A DNA stretch of 6,529 nt. Source: an uncultured Clostridia bacterium (GTDB lineage: Bacteria > Bacillota > Clostridia > Oscillospirales > CAG-382). The stretch covers positions 1-6,529 of the forward strand of contig CAJOMW010000102.1 of NCBI GenBank assembly GCA_905235695.1. The letters are read 5' to 3'. Positions within the stretch are counted from its first letter, which is position 1, and the number at the start of each line of letters is the position of its first letter. Both the position numbers and the translations under genes were made by a program. The notes under the pieces are model-generated. The model saw only the letters and a list, made by a program, of their open reading frames with translations, ran no database searches and had not been told where the DNA came from. Of this stretch, positions 1-5,380 are shown piece by piece.

Positions 1-33
1 GGAACCCGTTATGTGCCGACGCAGCGTCCTTAG
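1..33 (+). CDS. Possible C-terminal end of an upstream gene (partial)
   Basis: Reading from base 1, the plus strand gives ten sense codons (GTRYVPTQRP) followed by TAG at 31-33, and a strong 12-bp hairpin begins two bases later. This is the layout expected for the tail of a gene entering from the left edge. Ten codons are too few to identify a family or to be certain of coding, and the neighbouring frames are also open over this stretch. This is an inference from position only. Confidence 0.25.
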   Translation, partial: GTRYVPTQRP

Positions 34-34
34 A

Positions 35-224
35 TTTGCCCTTCCCACGCCCGGGAAGGGCAAAAATCTTTTGGTACTTTTCTTTTTCAAGAAAAGTACA
101 ATCCGTCATCCCCAAAGTGCCTACGGCACTTTGGATACAGCACCTGCGCTTAGCAGTAAAACAGCAAAAGAGTATCAAAAGCCGTGCCCCAGCCAATTTT
201 GCATTCTGCATTTAAAAATGCAGT
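35..224. repeat. Intergenic modular hairpin repeat, copy A
   Basis: This stretch is a chain of near-perfect hairpins. They are a 12-bp stem at 35-46/53-64, an 11-bp stem at 74-84/89-99 with loop TTTC, a 10-bp stem at 112-121/125-134 with loop TAC, and an 8-bp stem at 206-213/216-223. The 41 bases at 59-99 are identical to 4064-4104 (copy B). The 26 bases at 173-198 are identical to 6363-6388 (copy C). A short heptamer repeat (TGCATTC, TGCATTT) lies at 200-213. It explains the non-coding space between the left edge and the gene at 280. No protein gene is supported here. Confidence 0.8.
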
Positions 225-230
225 CCGAAC

Positions 231-256
231 AGAGGCTGTCCGTCCGGACAGCCTCT
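231..256 (-). terminator. Stem-loop 3' of the ADP-ribosylglycohydrolase gene (possible terminator)
   Basis: A perfect 11-bp GC-rich stem (AGAGGCTGTCC at 231-241, GGACAGCCTCT at 246-256) with a 4-nt loop lies 24 bases beyond the stop codon of the minus-strand gene. Position and stability suit a terminator or an mRNA 3' stabiliser. Neither strand has the U-tract of a classical intrinsic terminator after the stem, so the role is uncertain. Confidence 0.45.
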
Positions 257-279
257 CATAAAATCACTTGTGCAGTATA

Positions 280-1713
280 TCAGCCGAGGAATACCATGGG
301 TATGAGTGCCACATCTTCACGCCCGTCACAGCTTATCTCAAGGATAACTCTGTTCTTTGCGTCTACCGTATCGCCTGTCCTGATGACGTATTCGGAAACG
401 GTGGCTCTGACATCGTTGGGCTTTACCTGAAGATTCTTTTTGCCCTCTACGCTCCATCCGTCGGGGAGAATAAATCTGAGAGCAAAGTGCTTCTGGGAGC
501 GGAACTTGTTGCGCAGCATTACCTTGACGCCTATCTCGGAATTGGGGGCAACGTCGGGAGCTCTGTCATAGTCTATCCAGACGTTGGATATCACAAAGTC
601 CATGTTGAAGGAGTACGGGGAGTGCGCTGCGAGCATATCCGCAAACGCCCTGCCCTTGAATCTCGCCTTGTCCTCTTCGGGTACGCTCGTCTCACCGTCA
701 ACAACGGCAACATTTTTGTTGTAGAGCATTGTCGGATGGAGCGCAATTATTCTGTCCGTGAGGTCTGTGCAGGTCTTGGGAGGACGCGGATAACAGCCGC
801 CGAGATTTATCGCTATCGTTACGAGACCGTCGCCTATGTATTCCTTCCAGTCGTCGGGTATTATCTTCGTGCCGTTCATTATGCCGAGGATCGCTCCGAC
901 GGTCGCGCCTGTGCAGTCGGTGTCGTCGCCGCAGTTTACGGCGGTTATAACAGTCTTCTTGAAATCGCCTTCGCCGTAGAGAAGTCCGATAACGGCGTAC
1001 GCAACGTTTGCAGGTGCCTGGAACCAGCCGAGCTCCGGATCGTCAAGGCTCATCTTTGTTACTATCTCTCTTGCCTCGAGCCACGTCTTTCCGTCGTCGT
1101 ATGCCTTTACCGCCGCGGTTATGAACTTGTAGAAGCGGCAGGTATCGGGTATCTTTGAAAGTCCTATGTTTATAAGCTCTCTTATGTCGTCAATTACGAA
1201 CGCCGCACTCTCAAGAGCCGCAACGAATATGGTTGCGTACGTGCCTTCGCCCATACCGTGGTCTACGCATGCGTCCATGTAGCCGTATCTTATAGCTTCG
1301 TCGACAAGTCCGGGGTTGAGGCAAGCCCATACCTCCGTGCGTATCCATGCGCCGTTGGAGTGCTTCCACTCGTTCTCGTACTGTCCGGATATCGGCGGAA
1401 TGAGCCCTCTCTGCATATTACCCTTGCATATACCGTACTCGTTCCAGAAGGGAGAGATGAGCTCGAGCCAGTACTCGCCGAGTATCCTCTCATTGAGCTT
1501 CTGCGGACCGTTTTCGGTTATCGCCTTGAGCCATATAAGCTGAAGGTCGAGGTCGTCGTTAGGGAGTGGATTGCCGGGATCGGAATTGAAGCCCTTTACG
1601 TCATTTACCTGTCTTTTTCCCTCAAACGGGGTGCCTAAGGTGCCGCCTATGTTCTTGCCGAGCCAGCAGGCATATATCTTGTCCTTCAGTTCTTCTCTGT
1701 TGAGTTTTATCAT
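280..1713 (-). CDS. ADP-ribosylglycohydrolase-fold protein with C-terminal beta-sandwich-like domain
   Basis: A complete 477-aa protein. The N-terminal ~360 residues carry the signatures of the ADP-ribosylglycohydrolase (DraG/ARH, PF03747) family: a glycine-rich start with GKNIGG (19-24) and GTPFEG (27-32), an acidic NDDLDLQ (52-58), DHGMGEG (151-157), and the metal-site motif GDDTDCTGA (262-270) followed by GAILGIMNG. In characterised members the acidic residues bind two Mg2+ and the enzyme hydrolyses an N- or O-glycosidic bond to ADP-ribose. Residues ~370-477 are an extra domain with alternating beta-like strands and LPDGWSVEG (416-424), resembling NEW3/CARDB-type Ig-like modules. No signal peptide is seen, so it is probably cytoplasmic. 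The ATG at 1711-1713 has AGGAG (1725-1729) 11 nt upstream. It is divergent from a GH36-like gene, which suggests a carbohydrate or nucleoside-glycoside substrate rather than protein de-ADP-ribosylation. The fold is well supported; the substrate is not known. Confidence 0.9.
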   Translation of the reverse strand: MIKLNREELKDKIYACWLGKNIGGTLGTPFEGKRQVNDVKGFNSDPGNPLPNDDLDLQLIWLKAITENGPQKLNERILGEYWLELISPFWNEYGICKGNMQRGLIPPISGQYENEWKHSNGAWIRTEVWACLNPGLVDEAIRYGYMDACVDHGMGEGTYATIFVAALESAAFVIDDIRELINIGLSKIPDTCRFYKFITAAVKAYDDGKTWLEAREIVTKMSLDDPELGWFQAPANVAYAVIGLLYGEGDFKKTVITAVNCGDDTDCTGATVGAILGIMNGTKIIPDDWKEYIGDGLVTIAINLGGCYPRPPKTCTDLTDRIIALHPTMLYNKNVAVVDGETSVPEEDKARFKGRAFADMLAAHSPYSFNMDFVISNVWIDYDRAPDVAPNSEIGVKVMLRNKFRSQKHFALRFILPDGWSVEGKKNLQVKPNDVRATVSEYVIRTGDTVDAKNRVILEISCDGREDVALIPMVFLG

Positions 1714-1762
1714 TGGGTAACACGCTCCTGTTCTTGTTTTAAGGTAATTTTCACCTGTACTT

Positions 1763-1791
1763 ATAATAACTTATATCATTTTCAAAGTCAA
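1763..1791 (-). promoter_or_regulatory. Sigma-A promoter of the ADP-ribosylglycohydrolase gene
   Basis: Read on the minus strand, a -35 box TTGACT (1786-1791) and a -10 box TATTAT (1763-1768) are separated by exactly 17 bp. Transcription would start near 1756 and give a leader of about 42 nt before the ATG at 1713, which includes the AGGAG at 1725-1729. Confidence 0.75.
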
Positions 1792-1922
1792 TAACTTTTT
1801 TTGATTATAATGCCCGATATCCGCTTTGCAGGCGTAACTTCCGTGAATTTCAGCTGAACGTCCCAGCCTATCCGATTTTCGGAACATTTTTCAAATATCA
1901 AAAAATTATCATAAATATTACA

Positions 1923-1938
1923 GCAATACTATTGCAAT
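1923..1938. promoter_or_regulatory. Operator-like palindromes over the GH36 -35 box
   Basis: A perfect 13-bp palindrome, GCAATA-C-TATTGC (1923-1935), overlaps a second 8-bp palindrome, ATTGCAAT (1931-1938), and both cover the -35 hexamer at 1932-1937. The octamer TGCAATTA also occurs twice (1933-1940 and 1960-1967), flanking the promoter core. The position is right for a repressor or activator site. No regulator family can be named from it. Confidence 0.4.
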
Positions 1939-1960
1939 TAAGAGAGGAATGTGGTATCAT
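1932..1960 (+). promoter_or_regulatory. Extended -10 promoter of the GH36-like gene
   Basis: The -35 box TTGCAA (1932-1937) is followed after 17 bp by the -10 box TATCAT (1955-1960). TGG precedes the -10 box and supplies the extended -10 TGn element. Transcription would begin near 1967, giving a ~25-nt leader that contains only the RBS. Confidence 0.7.
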
Positions 1961-1976
1961 GCAATTATGAACAAAA

Positions 1977-1982
1977 AGGAGG
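1977..1982 (+). promoter_or_regulatory. Strong RBS that points to ATG 1992, not ATG 2075
   Basis: A consensus AGGAGG sits 9 nt before the ATG at 1992-1994. The ATG at 2075 that opens the long glycosidase frame has no Shine-Dalgarno sequence in the 25 bases before it. The original start of the glycosidase gene was therefore at 1992, in a frame that is now closed by the TAA at 2067-2069. Confidence 0.85.
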
Positions 1983-1991
1983 ATTTACAGG

Positions 1992-2069
1992 ATGAACGAT
2001 TTCTTTTCTGTCGGAAACGACCTCATAGAAAGGCGAATATATTTTAATGACGGTATGCCGATAAAATAA
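1992..2069 (+). pseudogene. Frameshifted N-terminal piece of the GH36-like alpha-galactosidase
   Basis: This 25-codon frame starts at the well-placed ATG 1992 and ends at TAA 2067-2069. It includes GNDLIERRIYFNDG, the kind of first beta-strands that open the N-terminal domain of GH36 enzymes. The long downstream frame, read back through the overlap, continues it sensibly as ...MPIK + INKMSGEVW. The junction is the A-run at 2063-2066. One more A there, or a one-base backward slip of tRNA-Lys on AAAA before the stop, joins the two frames into a 617-aa protein. A fresh mutation or a homopolymer error is the simplest cause. Confidence 0.8.
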
Positions 2070-2074
2070 ATAAA

Positions 2075-3844
2075 ATGTCCGGCGAAGTATGGGCGACCGA
2101 CGGGCGCGAGGAGCTGATATCCTTCCCCGGAATAACGCTCGCCGGAAGCAAGGTGGAAACGGACAAAGACAGCATAACCTTCATCGGTGCGGATTTTACG
2201 ATAAAATGGGAATTTACCGTGTTCGACGACATACCCGTCATTGAGAGCGTCATAGGCATAAAGGGAAAGAGCCGCTCGACAAAGGTAGAAAACCCGAGAG
2301 ACGTCGACGGTATAGAAGGCGTTTTCATAAACAAGGGATACAGGGACTACATAGACGGCTTCGGTCACACGTCGTGCGCAATAAACCTCGAATCGGTAGA
2401 GCTCTTTGACAGAACAGACTACACAAGTCATCTCATTGAGAAGAACGAAAGATCCCTCTACTTCTTCGGAGGAAGGGAGATCGCAAGAGGTCACATCTTT
2501 GTTCTCAAGGAGGCAATAAGCAAGCAGGAGCTGCTCGTTGTCAAGAACTCCCCCTCAGCCCACGCTCACTACAACCGCAAAGAGGACGACTTAATGTCGG
2601 CTCCCACGTCAAATATGCACCTCAACGGCAGCGGCATAAACATAGAGGAGCTTCTCGAAGACGAGTACACCTACGCCTACCCGTCGGCAATAGGCGTCTG
2701 CGGCAGCGGCGAGAGCAAAGAGCTTTTCAGAAGGTATTACAACAAGCGCTACGTCAAAAAGACGTCCTATATAATGTCGAACACCTGGGGCGACAAAAAC
2801 CAGGACGGCAGAGTAAGCGAGGAATTTATCCTTGCCGAGCTCGAAAGGGCGGCCGTTATCGGCACGGACATAGTGCAGATAGACGACGGCTGGCAGCAGG
2901 GACTTACCGCAAACTCGAAGTTTGCGAATAACGGCGTCTGGAGCGGCGGTTACAGAGATGCGGATAAGGATTTCTGGGCTGTAAACAAGAAGAAGTTCCC
3001 GAACGGATTTGACAAGATAGTAAAGTCCGCCTCCGACAAGGGCATCGAGCTCGGTCTGTGGTTCTCCCCCGACGCAAACGGCGACTACGCTTACTGGAAG
3101 GAAGACGCAGACACGCTTCTCGGATTCTACGAAAAATACGGCATAAGGTACTTTAAGCTCGACGGAATAAGGATAAAAAACCGCCGCTGCGACGAAAACC
3201 TTCTGAAGATGTTTTCACGTATAAGAGAGAAGGCGCCGGGCATTGTGTTCAACATGGACATAACGGCCGGAAAGCGCTTCGGATTTATGTATCACAAGGA
3301 CATTGGCGACATATTCGTCGAGAACAGATACTCTGACTATCCGAACTACTTTCCCCACAACACCCTCAGAACGCTTTGGGAGCTTTCGGAATACATCCCG
3401 ACTCAGCGCCTTCAGATGGAAGTGCTCAACAACAAGAGGAACGCCGACAAGTACACCAATATTCTCGGTCCGATAAACTACGATATAGACTACCTTTTCG
3501 CCTCAGTTATGGTCGCGTGTCCCCTTCTCTGGATGGAGATGACGGCTCTCGATGGGGAGAACGTCGAAAGGCTTTCAAAAATAGCGGCGGTATACAAGAA
3601 ATACAGGGACGATTTTGACGAGGTTTACCCGATATTTGAAAAGCCGAGCGGATTCTCAATCACGGGATTCAGGATAGTCGGTAAAAAGCAGAACTATGCG
3701 GTGCTTCTGAGAGAGAACAGCGAAAAGAGCGAATTTGATATAAAGATAAAAGAAGTCCTTGCGACAAACGACGAAAACGCCGAGGTAGGCGAGACGGTAA
3801 GGATTAACAAGCAGAGAGGATATCTGTTCGGAGTTTTGGCGTAG
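2075..3844 (+). CDS. GH36-like alpha-galactosidase (melibiase family), N-terminus split off by a frameshift
   Basis: This frame encodes 589 residues. The first ~220 form a beta-rich N-terminal domain; a (beta/alpha)8 catalytic barrel follows, then a short beta-rich C-terminal domain from about 530. Landmarks match the GH-D clan (GH27/GH36) alpha-galactosidases: SNTWGDKNQDGR (235-246), QIDDGW (268-273), GLWFSPDAN (327-335), YFKLDG (359-364) with D363 as likely nucleophile, and NRYSDYPNY (417-425) with D421 as likely acid/base. Such enzymes release terminal alpha-linked galactose from raffinose-type oligosaccharides or galactomannan, with retention of configuration. No signal peptide is seen even with the restored start, so the substrate is likely an imported oligosaccharide. 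Both catalytic acids are intact, but the true first 25 codons are in another frame. Translation from 2075, possibly by reinitiation 5 nt after the TAA at 2067-2069, would give an enzyme lacking its first ~28 residues. It could instead act on alpha-N-acetylgalactosaminides. Confidence 0.88.
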   Translation: MSGEVWATDGREELISFPGITLAGSKVETDKDSITFIGADFTIKWEFTVFDDIPVIESVIGIKGKSRSTKVENPRDVDGIEGVFINKGYRDYIDGFGHTSCAINLESVELFDRTDYTSHLIEKNERSLYFFGGREIARGHIFVLKEAISKQELLVVKNSPSAHAHYNRKEDDLMSAPTSNMHLNGSGINIEELLEDEYTYAYPSAIGVCGSGESKELFRRYYNKRYVKKTSYIMSNTWGDKNQDGRVSEEFILAELERAAVIGTDIVQIDDGWQQGLTANSKFANNGVWSGGYRDADKDFWAVNKKKFPNGFDKIVKSASDKGIELGLWFSPDANGDYAYWKEDADTLLGFYEKYGIRYFKLDGIRIKNRRCDENLLKMFSRIREKAPGIVFNMDITAGKRFGFMYHKDIGDIFVENRYSDYPNYFPHNTLRTLWELSEYIPTQRLQMEVLNNKRNADKYTNILGPINYDIDYLFASVMVACPLLWMEMTALDGENVERLSKIAAVYKKYRDDFDEVYPIFEKPSGFSITGFRIVGKKQNYAVLLRENSEKSEFDIKIKEVLATNDENAEVGETVRINKQRGYLFGVLA

Positions 3845-3852
3845 GGGAAGCA

Positions 3853-3871
3853 AAAATCGCTTCGCGATTTT
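3853..3871 (+). terminator. Hairpin just after the GH36-like gene
   Basis: AAAATCGC (3853-3860), loop TTC, GCGATTTT (3864-3871): an 8-bp A/T-flanked stem 8 bases after the stop codon. The T-run is part of the stem, so it can act in either direction. It is probably the first of three stacked terminators. Confidence 0.5.
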
Positions 3872-3899
3872 CGCAATTCGCAATGCGCAATTCGCAATT
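3872..3899. repeat. Four-unit tandem heptamer repeat CGCAATT
   Basis: Four head-to-tail 7-bp units: CGCAATT (3872-3878), CGCAATG (3879-3885), CGCAATT (3886-3892) and CGCAATT (3893-3899). Only one base differs across 28 bp. It is non-coding and sits between two terminator hairpins. Two-unit heptamers of related shape (TGCATTN) occur at 200-213 and 6390-6403. Confidence 0.85.
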
Positions 3900-3905
3900 A
3901 AGGAA

Positions 3906-3924
3906 AAAACCGCAAAGCGGTTTT
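3906..3924 (+). terminator. Intrinsic terminator for the GH36-like gene
   Basis: AAAACCGC (3906-3913), loop AAA, GCGGTTTT (3917-3924). The stem has a GC core, an upstream A-run and a downstream T-run, the classical bidirectional intrinsic terminator form. It lies 61 bases after the stop codon, and a further AT hairpin (TTTCAAT/ATTGAAA, 3922-3938) overlaps its end. Confidence 0.65.
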
Positions 3925-3948
3925 CAATATAATTGAAATAATAAATAT

Positions 3949-4000
3949 AAAAGCAATGCTTATCTTCACAGTCTGAGTGAGGCAGAAAAGCATTGCTTTT
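3949..4000. terminator. 13-bp stem hairpin with a 26-nt loop
   Basis: AAAAGCAATGCTT (3949-3961) pairs perfectly with AAGCATTGCTTTT (3988-4000) around a 26-nt loop. T-rich sequence follows the stem on both strands, so it can terminate either way. The loop is unusually long for a terminator and leaves room for another role, such as a small structured RNA or a repeat remnant. Confidence 0.5.
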
Positions 4001-4044
4001 ATTATGCGAAATAATATAAACAAAGATAAGTTTTACGTTTTTTC

Positions 4045-4190
4045 CCTTCCCTCTTGCGGGAATGGCAAAAATCTTTTGGTACTTTTCTTTTTCAAGAAAA
4101 GTACGTAAAACGTGTCCCCAAAGCACCGTAAGGTGCTTTTAGTGCCATATGGCACTTTGGATACTGCACATGCGCTCAGCAGAGCAACAA
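4045..4190. repeat. Intergenic modular hairpin repeat, copy B
   Basis: The modules follow the same order as in copy A: a degenerate CCCTTCCC...GGGAATGGC hairpin, then 41 bases (4064-4104) identical to 59-99, including the GTACTTTTCTT/AAGAAAAGTAC stem (4079-4089/4094-4104). Where copy A has one CCAAAGTGCC hairpin, copy B has two: AAAGCACC/GGTGCTTT (4120-4127/4132-4139) and the perfect 16-bp palindrome AGTGCCATATGGCACT (4141-4156). It then shares CTCAGCAGAGCAACA (4173-4187) with copy C. A 9-bp inverted pair, GTTTTACGT (4030-4038) and ACGTAAAAC (4103-4111), brackets the first two modules and is not in copy A. Confidence 0.75.
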
Positions 4191-4282
4191 AAAAGAACAT
4201 TAAAAGCGGCGCTTTCGCCAAAAAGCCACCATCATTGCCACAAGTGAAAAGACAAGACGGAAAAGTTAAGATAGAAAAGTAA

Positions 4283-4306
4283 AATCGGCACGTTTCCGTG
4301 CCGATT
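4283..4306 (-). terminator. Intrinsic terminator of the tRNA-Arg gene
   Basis: Read on the minus strand, a perfect 10-bp stem (AATCGGCACG paired with CGTGCCGATT) closes a GAAA tetraloop and runs directly into TTTTACTTTT. It begins one base after the encoded CCA end of the tRNA, as expected for a single-gene tRNA transcript. Confidence 0.85.
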
Positions 4307-4307
4307 C

Positions 4308-4384
4308 TGGCGTCCCTGAGACGACTCGAACGTCCGACCCCACGCTTAGGAGGCGTGTGCTCTATCCTGCTGAGCTACAAGGAC
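4308..4384 (-). tRNA. tRNA-Arg (anticodon CCU)
   Basis: A complete 77-nt tRNA on the minus strand with CCA encoded at 4308-4310. The acceptor stem GTCCTTG/CAGGGAC pairs fully, allowing one G-T. The D stem is GCTC/GAGC, the anticodon stem CACGC/GCGTG encloses loop CTCCTAA, and the T arm is GGACG-TTCGAGT-CGTCT with one terminal G-U pair. The anticodon CCU reads AGG, a codon used in the neighbouring genes. It has its own promoter and terminator and so is a monocistronic gene. Confidence 0.97.
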
Positions 4385-4401
4385 ATTTCTGTTACCTATT
4401 T

Positions 4402-4429
4402 ATTATACCTTTTTTTTGAGTTTTGTCAA
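4402..4429 (-). promoter_or_regulatory. Consensus promoter of the tRNA-Arg gene
   Basis: On the minus strand, TTGACA (4424-4429) and TATAAT (4402-4407) are both perfect consensus hexamers, with a 16-bp spacer. The -10 box ends 17 bases before the mature tRNA 5' end, leaving a leader of roughly 10 nt for RNase P to remove. The strength is typical of stable-RNA promoters. Confidence 0.9.
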
Positions 4430-4458
4430 GTGCTTTTTAACTAAGATAAAGATAAACA

Positions 4459-4480
4459 CAATATTTTGCGCACAGTATTG
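4459..4480. promoter_or_regulatory. Near-palindromic operator candidate for the TPR operon
   Basis: A 22-bp element with CAATA and TATTG arms and a TGCGCA core has 18 of 22 bases in perfect dyad symmetry. Its right arm overlaps the -35 box at 4478-4483. The geometry fits a homodimeric regulator. The same CAATA/TATTG arms appear in the shorter palindrome at 1923-1935 over the GH36 promoter, which may be coincidence. Confidence 0.4.
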
Positions 4481-4506
4481 AATTATCTCACAATATATGC
4501 TATAAT
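4478..4506 (+). promoter_or_regulatory. Extended -10 promoter of the TPR-DUF4037 operon
   Basis: TTGAAT (4478-4483), a 17-bp spacer, then consensus TATAAT (4501-4506) preceded by TGC, the extended -10 element. Transcription would start near 4513 and give a ~28-nt leader with the RBS AAGGAG at 4528-4533. Confidence 0.8.
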
Positions 4507-4540
4507 AAAGCATACTGAATTCAAGTCAAGGAGAAGAGCC

Positions 4541-5380
4541 ATGAGCGAAAACGACGTTCTTTTACCGGAAGATTATACAGATCCGAAATGCCCTTTCTGC
4601 ACCGAGCAGTTTGAAAAAGAGCCGCCGGTTCACAGCATACCCGTCGACAGGGTGCTCGGCAAGCTCGACGAGCATCTCGGAGCTAACCACTACGTCGAGG
4701 CGGAGCGCCACCTCTTGTACTGGCTCGAAGAGGCAAAGGCAGGTCACGACAAGCGCGGAGAGTTTATGATAAGAAACGAGCTTATGGGGCTCTACCGCAA
4801 GCGCGGCAGAAAAAACAAGGCGCTTGAAAACGCAAAAGAAGCGATAGACCTGATAGCCGCCATGCAGATAGAGGGAAGCATAGGCGCCGGTACCGCCTAC
4901 GTAAACGCCGCGACGGTATACAAGGCGTTCGGAAATCCCGAGGGGGCTATGCCTCTCTTTGAAAAGGCAAGGGAAATATACGAAAAAGAGCTGAAAGAGG
5001 GCGACGGCAGGCTCGGAAGCCTTTACAACAACATGGCGCTTGCACTGGCAGACCTCAAAAGGTATCCGGAGGCAAACGATTATTACAGGCGCGCCGTGGA
5101 AGTCATGGGCAAGGTGGAGAACGGCGCTCTCGAACAGGCGATAACGTATCTGAACATGGCAAACGCCGCCGAAGCGGAGAGAGGACTTGAAGACGCCGCC
5201 GAAGACATAGCTGAATACCTCGACAGAGCGGAAGCCCTGCTTGAAACGCCTACCGTTCCGAGAAACGGATACTATGCGTTCGTGTGCGACAAATGCTCGT
5301 CCACATTCGGATACTACGGCAGATTTTTATATGAACAGCAGTTGAAAGAGAGGGCGAAAAACATATATGAAGGGGCTTGA
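4541..5380 (+). CDS. TPR-repeat protein with N- and C-terminal CxxC pairs
   Basis: This 279-aa protein is mostly helical. TPR-like helix pairs are visible at about 41-105, 116-149 (AYVNAATVYKAFGNPEGA), 158-191 (LYNNMALALADLKRYPEA) and 200-235. They form a protein-interaction scaffold. A CPFC motif (C17, C20) precedes the repeats and a CDKC motif (C249, C252) follows them. The two pairs could together bind one zinc ion if the ends meet, but that is inference. There is no signal peptide or membrane segment, so it is cytoplasmic. The start at 4541 was chosen because AAGGAG lies 7 nt upstream; the in-frame ATG at 4466 lies upstream of the -10 box and cannot be used from this promoter. It is the first gene of an operon, overlapping the DUF4037-like gene by 14 bp, so the two probably act together. 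The function is unknown; similar TPR genes next to DUF4037 genes are, as I recall, common in Clostridia. Confidence 0.85.
   Translation: MSENDVLLPEDYTDPKCPFCTEQFEKEPPVHSIPVDRVLGKLDEHLGANHYVEAERHLLYWLEEAKAGHDKRGEFMIRNELMGLYRKRGRKNKALENAKEAIDLIAAMQIEGSIGAGTAYVNAATVYKAFGNPEGAMPLFEKAREIYEKELKEGDGRLGSLYNNMALALADLKRYPEANDYYRRAVEVMGKVENGALEQAITYLNMANAAEAERGLEDAAEDIAEYLDRAEALLETPTVPRNGYYAFVCDKCSSTFGYYGRFLYEQQLKERAKNIYEGA

Larger units (their letters stand above)
1714..1991. other. Divergent intergenic control region
   Basis: This 278-bp spacer separates the starts of the ADP-ribosylglycohydrolase and alpha-galactosidase genes and holds both promoters. The middle (about 1795-1920) is AT-rich at both ends with no convincing ORF. 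The shared spacer gives a place where one regulator could act on both genes, though no regulator is encoded in the window. Confidence 0.7.
3845..4283. other. Gene-free space made of hairpins and repeats
   Basis: Between the glycosidase stop and the tRNA terminator there is no credible protein gene on either strand. ORFs that cross this region are read through palindromes and lack an RBS. Its content is three terminator-like hairpins (3853-3871, 3906-3924, 3949-4000), the CGCAATT tandem repeat, and repeat copy B. The last ~90 bases (4190-4283) are unstructured and AT-rich apart from a short GGCGCTTTCGCC hairpin at 4208-4219. Confidence 0.7.

Noticed and set aside
35..224. CRISPR-like array in the repeat-rich space
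   Set aside because: The repeats are hairpin modules of different sequence, without regular spacers or a constant direct repeat.
268..1158. 296-codon plus-strand open frame
   Set aside because: It is antisense to the ADP-ribosylglycohydrolase-like gene, has no RBS, and its translation has no recognisable motif. It is open because of the codon bias of the real gene.
1258..1638. 126-codon plus-strand open frame
   Set aside because: Lies wholly antisense to the same minus-strand gene with no RBS or family motif.
1806..1811. Second TATAAT on the plus strand in the divergent spacer
   Set aside because: No acceptable -35 box lies 16-18 bp upstream, and the better promoter at 1932-1960 is much closer to the gene.
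2061..2071. Programmed -1 frameshift with classical heptamer
   Set aside because: The A-run has only four bases and no X XXY YYZ heptamer; no clear downstream stem-loop or pseudoknot was found, so mutation or sequence error is more likely.
1985..2494. 169-codon minus-strand open frame
   Set aside because: Antisense to the alpha-galactosidase N-terminal domain; composition is that of a reverse shadow.
3656..4126. 156-codon minus-strand open frame across the 3' end of the glycosidase
   Set aside because: It runs through terminators, the heptamer repeat and copy B hairpins, and lacks an RBS.
4308..4384. tRNA as an integration site (attachment site) for a mobile element
   Set aside because: No duplicate of the tRNA 3' end and no integrase gene is present in the window.
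4466..4540. Upstream ATG (4466) extending the TPR protein by 25 residues
   Set aside because: The extension covers the promoter's -35 and -10 boxes and has no RBS; AAGGAG at 4528-4533 selects ATG 4541.
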